Shown in pieces: positions 60,806-64,000 of a stretch of DNA of 64,000 bases. Within the stretch, counting starts at the first letter, position 1, and each line of letters starts with the position of its first letter. A program made the position numbers and the translations under genes. This stretch comes from CAZDXB01 sp964509335 (lineage in GTDB: Bacteria; Bacteroidota; Ignavibacteria; Kapaibacteriales; UBA2268): NCBI GenBank assembly GCA_964509335.1, contig CAZDXB010000007.1, forward strand, positions 1 through 64,000, given 5' to 3'. The notes beneath the pieces were generated by a model. It saw nothing but the letters and a program-made list of their open reading frames with translations. It was not told where the DNA came from and did not search any database.

Positions 60806-62116
60806 ATGACCCATTACAACATAATTAGCTTCTTCGGTTTGTTTGTTCTGATGGGAGTCGCTTGGCTGTTCTCTTCGGATAAAAAAAATATGAACTGGAG
60901 GGCGATTCTGTGGGGGACGGCGTTTCAATTCGCGATAGCGGCTTTTGTTTTTCTCGTTCCAATTGGAACGGACATATTTCTATTCGTAAATAAATCGGTG
61001 ATAAAATTCCTCGATTCCGCTTTCAAAGGGGCGGAATTCGTATTCGGACCTTTAGCGATACCGCCCGGAGAGACCGGCGAAGGCGGACAAAAATCTTTGG
61101 GCTTCATACTCGCTTTTCAAGGCTTGCCGACTATAATCTTCTTCGCCGCTTTTATTTCCATACTTTACTTCTTCGGCATAATGCAAGTTATAATCAGGGG
61201 CTTCGCTTACGCGTTCGCCAAGCTGATGAAACTTTCCGGCGCCGAATCGCTCTCGGCGGCGAGCAATATATTCGTCGGCATCGAGTCGGCTCTGACGATT
61301 AAGCCGTATTTGGAAAAGATGACGAAATCGGAGTTGTGCCTTGTTTTGACGGCGGGAACGGCGACAATCGCGTCAAGCATCCTCGCGACATACGTTTATA
61401 TTTTGCAGAACCAAATCCCAACTATAGCGGGGCATCTAGTTTCCGCCTCGCTAATTTCCGCGCCCGCCGCGATTGTTATGGCGAAAATCGTCGAGCCGGA
61501 AAAAGACGAGCCGGAGACTTTGGGCGAAAGAGTCGAGCCATACTACGAAAAAGACCGCAACTTCTTCACGGCAATTATCAACGGAGCGAATTCGGGCGTG
61601 AAAATGATTGTCGGCATAGTCGCTTTGCTCATCGCCGTCGTCAGCTTAGTGGCATTAGCGAACCAAATAGTAGGATTGCTCGGAGACTTAATAAACTGGA
61701 TTTTCGGAACGGAAATAGACTTATCTTTGGAGAAAATTCTCGGCTACGTTTTCTATCCGTTCACTTTACTTATAGGAATACCGCTGGAAGACGCCGCTAA
61801 AATGTCGGAAATAATAGGCGAGCGAATAATCGTTACCGAGCTGGTGTCTTATCAAGATTTAGCGGAGGCGATTAATCGGGGACAAATAACTAATCCGCGT
61901 TCGATGGTCGTCGGCGCTTACGCTCTGTGCGGTTTCGCGCATTTCGCCTCAATCGCGATATTCACTGGCGGCATATCCGCTCTAGTCCCCAATAAAACGA
62001 AAGTCCTTACTTCGGTTGCGCTGAAAGCCTTGTTCGCCGCCGTTCTGGCTACGCTCGCCACCGCTTGCGTCGCCGGCGTTTTCTACGTTCAGGATCCGTC
62101 GATAATAGAGTTTTAA
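60806..62116 (+). CDS. concentrative nucleoside transporter (CNT/NupC family), divergent motif
   Basis: This 436-residue inner-membrane protein has the CNT pattern: FGLFVLMGVAWLFSSDK, 'WRAILWGTAFQFAIAA', FQGLPTIIFFAAFISIL, AASNIFVGIESALTIKPYL, VLTAGTATIASSILATYV, SASLISAPAAIVMAKI, and a C-terminal AYALCGFAHFASIAIFTGGISAL. The usual GQTEAPL substrate motif reads GIESALT here, lacking the nucleobase-contacting Gln, so specificity may differ from NupC. It has a roughly 20-bp gap to the RAYT pseudogene on the left and a repeat immediately after its stop. Confidence 0.9.
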   Translation: MTHYNIISFFGLFVLMGVAWLFSSDKKNMNWRAILWGTAFQFAIAAFVFLVPIGTDIFLFVNKSVIKFLDSAFKGAEFVFGPLAIPPGETGEGGQKSLGFILAFQGLPTIIFFAAFISILYFFGIMQVIIRGFAYAFAKLMKLSGAESLSAASNIFVGIESALTIKPYLEKMTKSELCLVLTAGTATIASSILATYVYILQNQIPTIAGHLVSASLISAPAAIVMAKIVEPEKDEPETLGERVEPYYEKDRNFFTAIINGANSGVKMIVGIVALLIAVVSLVALANQIVGLLGDLINWIFGTEIDLSLEKILGYVFYPFTLLIGIPLEDAAKMSEIIGERIIVTELVSYQDLAEAINRGQITNPRSMVVGAYALCGFAHFASIAIFTGGISALVPNKTKVLTSVALKALFAAVLATLATACVAGVFYVQDPSIIEF

Positions 62117-62130
62117 ATATTATATCGACT

Positions 62131-62180
62131 CGTTACGTCCGCTCCGGCGACGGAAAGCATACTAAGACGCTCCGCGTTGG
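62131..62180. repeat. interspersed double-hairpin repeat, partial copy 3
   Basis: CGTTACGTCCGCTCCGGCGA then CGGAAAGCATACTAAGACGC and TCCGCGTTGG align to copies at 48756 and 49004 with several substitutions. It begins 14 bp after the CNT transporter stop. Confidence 0.7.
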
Positions 62181-62258
62181 TAGAGCCGAGCCGCTAACCA
62201 AAACAGTAGAACGGGCTTTCTAGCCTGATTATTATACCTTTTTATTGTTTTTTTTATT

Positions 62259-62280
62259 GCTCAAGCTAGGAAGCTTGAGC
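62259..62280. repeat. GCTCAAGCT hairpin
   Basis: GCTCAAGCT (62259-62267), spacer AGGA, AGCTTGAGC (62272-62280). The arms are perfect. It follows a T-rich stretch. Confidence 0.65.
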
Positions 62281-62308
62281 TACTTTTGGAGATGTTATTA
62301 CGCGTCTT

Positions 62309-62332
62309 TTTCCGAAATTGCAATTTCGGAAA
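62309..62332. repeat. TTTCCGAAATT palindrome
   Basis: TTTCCGAAATT (62309-62319), spacer GC, AATTTCGGAAA (62322-62332). The arms are perfect. The core matches 38000-38023. Confidence 0.75.
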
Positions 62333-62475
62333 GAGAGAATGGAACCCGCCCTTACTTTTATGTATTTCACAGCTTTATAGCTTATTAACAAATTTTTCCT
62401 TAACTTACGCCTTCAAGAATTCTGAAAAAATTACGATAACTATACTTATAATATGTGATTCTAAAGAATTTGACT

Positions 62476-64000
62476 ATGAAACGCTTAATACTGTCGCTTT
62501 TTATACTCGCTCTGGCGGCTACTCAGCTTGACGCCGGTCCTTACGACTCGACTCGCTACCGCTTCGGCGTCTGGGGCGATTATTATATGAACTTCCACTA
62601 TCCAAAGCTGAATCATATCGAGGGAATAACCGCTCAGCCGGCGGATTTTTCTTCTCTGCCTTGGCTCGGCTACGCCGGAGGCGTCGTGTTTGAGTACCCT
62701 CTGCTGAACGATTTCCTAATTTCGTTTAAGTTGGGACATTACGCCAAAAACGGCATCGTAGTTTTAGAAAGCGCGTCCGACCAAACTATTTACTCTTATC
62801 TAAATATTGTCGGTCTGGAGCCGACTTTTAAATATCGGCTTTTTGACGAGTTCTATTTCAATTTCGGCTATACCATAGGCGTTTTATACGACGCGAAGTA
62901 TAAATTGGATTTAGGCTACAAAGGAATCGACTTAATCGACGGGGAATTCAACAACGCTTATCCGCTCTACGCGGATATAGCGGCGGGATTCGGCTACGAT
63001 ATATTTTTCAACGACAGGAGGACTTTTTTAATAACGCCCGAAGTTTCTTATTCGGTGGGTCTGACGGACGTCAGCGAAGACGGATACTGGAAAGTCAACT
63101 CGTTTAGAGCGGGGCTCTCTTTTAAATATTCTCCCGCGCCTACGATTTACGCGACGAGAGAGAGATTCCACATCGACACGGTTGAGAAAAAATCAATTGA
63201 GTACATAGTTGAAACGATTGAACCGGGAGTAGCCGATTTCGAGAAAAGAATAGTCGAGCGCGGCGACTCGGTCCTGACTATTTGGGACGTTTACCGAACC
63301 GACACTTTATTCGTTCCGAAACCGACGACCGCCGCGACTATGGAAGTTTACGGCAAATTGCTTTCGGGAGAGTTAACGCCCGTTAATTCGATACTAATTA
63401 AAACCAGACAGCTTAAAGAGGTTTTTCCTTTGCTCATCCAGATATTCTTCGATTCCAAATCGACTAATATACCAAGCAGATACGAGTTTGTTGAGAACAA
63501 AGATTATTTCGATATTGAGGAACTAAATCCAAATCCTTTATCTTATCATAAGAATCTTCTGAATATAATCGGCTACAGAATGGAGCAAAAGACGGGAACG
63601 GAGATTAACTTAATAGGGTTTGCCGACCCAAACACGGAAGAAAATCTCTGCCCTCTGGCAAACAAAAGAGCGGAGAAAATAGCGGCTTATTTGAATGAAA
63701 TTTTGGGAATCGACAAGAGCAGAATTATTCCCGAGAAACAAAAGAAAAACTGCTATCCCGCCGACGCTTTTAAAATAAACAATTTAGATTACTTCGCGGA
63801 AAACCGGAACGTTAGTCTTTACGGTTCGGTTAGCGCTTTGAAACCGATAGAATTAGGCTTTCGCAAAGAAGCTTTGACAGTCGCGCCGGAAGAAATTATA
63901 TTCGACTTCTCGGCGAGCGATTTTTCCCAAATTGATTACTGGAACTTTAAACTGAAGCAAGGCGATTTTGTTTTCTACGACATAAAAGGCGACGGAGAGA
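62476..64000 (+). CDS. OmpA-type outer-membrane protein, 3' end outside window
   Basis: The first 508 codons are present, starting at ATG 62476, and the frame runs off the right edge without a stop. A signal peptide (LILSLFILALAATQLDAG) leads into a beta-barrel-like region (RFGVWGDYYMNFHYPKL, FFNDRRTFLITPEVSYSVGL, YWKVNSFRAGLSFKY) to about residue 220. A linker and an OmpA-like C-terminal domain follow (IFFDSKSTNIPSRYEFV, EINLIGFADPNTEENLCP, LANKRAEKIAAYLNEILGI). It probably anchors the outer membrane to peptidoglycan. More of the OmpA-like part should lie beyond 64000. Confidence 0.8.
   Translation, partial: MKRLILSLFILALAATQLDAGPYDSTRYRFGVWGDYYMNFHYPKLNHIEGITAQPADFSSLPWLGYAGGVVFEYPLLNDFLISFKLGHYAKNGIVVLESASDQTIYSYLNIVGLEPTFKYRLFDEFYFNFGYTIGVLYDAKYKLDLGYKGIDLIDGEFNNAYPLYADIAAGFGYDIFFNDRRTFLITPEVSYSVGLTDVSEDGYWKVNSFRAGLSFKYSPAPTIYATRERFHIDTVEKKSIEYIVETIEPGVADFEKRIVERGDSVLTIWDVYRTDTLFVPKPTTAATMEVYGKLLSGELTPVNSILIKTRQLKEVFPLLIQIFFDSKSTNIPSRYEFVENKDYFDIEELNPNPLSYHKNLLNIIGYRMEQKTGTEINLIGFADPNTEENLCPLANKRAEKIAAYLNEILGIDKSRIIPEKQKKNCYPADAFKINNLDYFAENRNVSLYGSVSALKPIELGFRKEALTVAPEEIIFDFSASDFSQIDYWNFKLKQGDFVFYDIKGDGE

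Larger units (their letters stand above)
62117..62475. other. 359-bp gap with three repeat elements
   Basis: No gene is seen. It holds the partial double-hairpin repeat (62131-62180), a CTCAAGCT hairpin (62259-62280) and a TTCCGAAATT palindrome (62309-62332). No convincing promoter of the TAnnTTTG type was found for the next gene. Confidence 0.65.

Overview
The window looks like a chromosomal segment from a member of the Bacteroidota/Chlorobiota (FCB) group with moderate-to-low G+C, most plausibly an Ignavibacteria- or Kapabacteria-like lineage; the exact taxon is inference. The evidence is three large secreted proteins with type IX secretion (T9SS) C-terminal sorting domains, a DUF3078 protein, DUF2723 and OPT membrane proteins, many SPII lipoproteins, and several promoters of the Bacteroidota type (TTTG, 19-21 nt, TAnnTTTG). 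No rRNA, tRNA, prophage or CRISPR array was seen. Both ends cut through genes.

Layout. 1-4.4 kb (minus strand): 5' part of an AmmeMemoRadiSam radical SAM enzyme, a small lipoprotein, archease, and a slipin/NfeD membrane-protease pair. 4.5-16 kb (plus): a 1477-residue T9SS cargo overlapping a GT39 glycosyltransferase, arginine decarboxylase speA with a small basic protein, and a second T9SS cargo. 16-23.7 kb (mostly minus): pyruvate kinase, an alpha/beta hydrolase, and a dCMP deaminase-folB-folK-dnaG-ybbR cluster. 23.8-34.2 kb (plus): an OmpA-type lipoprotein, an OPT transporter, two tandem TIG plus FGE-fold lipoproteins, a HEFGH metallopeptidase lipoprotein and an M23 peptidase. 34.2-38 kb: a palindrome-rich gap, a structured leader, and an A+T-rich pair of secreted proteins. 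38-41.5 kb: DoxX with a tiny upstream ORF, a CarboxypepD_reg-like protein, an LCP protein and SixA. 41.6-47.5 kb (minus): the operon qmoA-qmoB followed by a 777-residue, 34-residue-period helical-repeat protein. 47.8-55 kb: DUF3078, a YoeB-type toxin-antitoxin pair, mltG, OsmC and a 1141-residue sensor kinase with a degenerate ATPase domain. 55-64 kb (plus): an aminotransferase, DUF2723, WG-repeat and CAP-domain gene string, a decayed REP-associated transposase (RAYT), a CNT nucleoside transporter and the start of an OmpA-type outer-membrane protein.

How it fits together. Much of the window serves the cell envelope: T9SS cargo, lipoproteins, peptidoglycan enzymes and glycosyltransferases. The qmoAB genes point to an electron-transfer module of dissimilatory sulfur metabolism; qmoC, apr, sat and dsr are absent here, and the place after qmoB is taken by a TPR-like repeat protein. 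The second major theme is non-coding. Intergenic gaps are packed with short near-perfect palindromes of several families, some repeated at distant sites, and the broken RAYT gene carries a REPIN-like double hairpin inside its own reading frame that shares its terminal motif with some of the intergenic elements.
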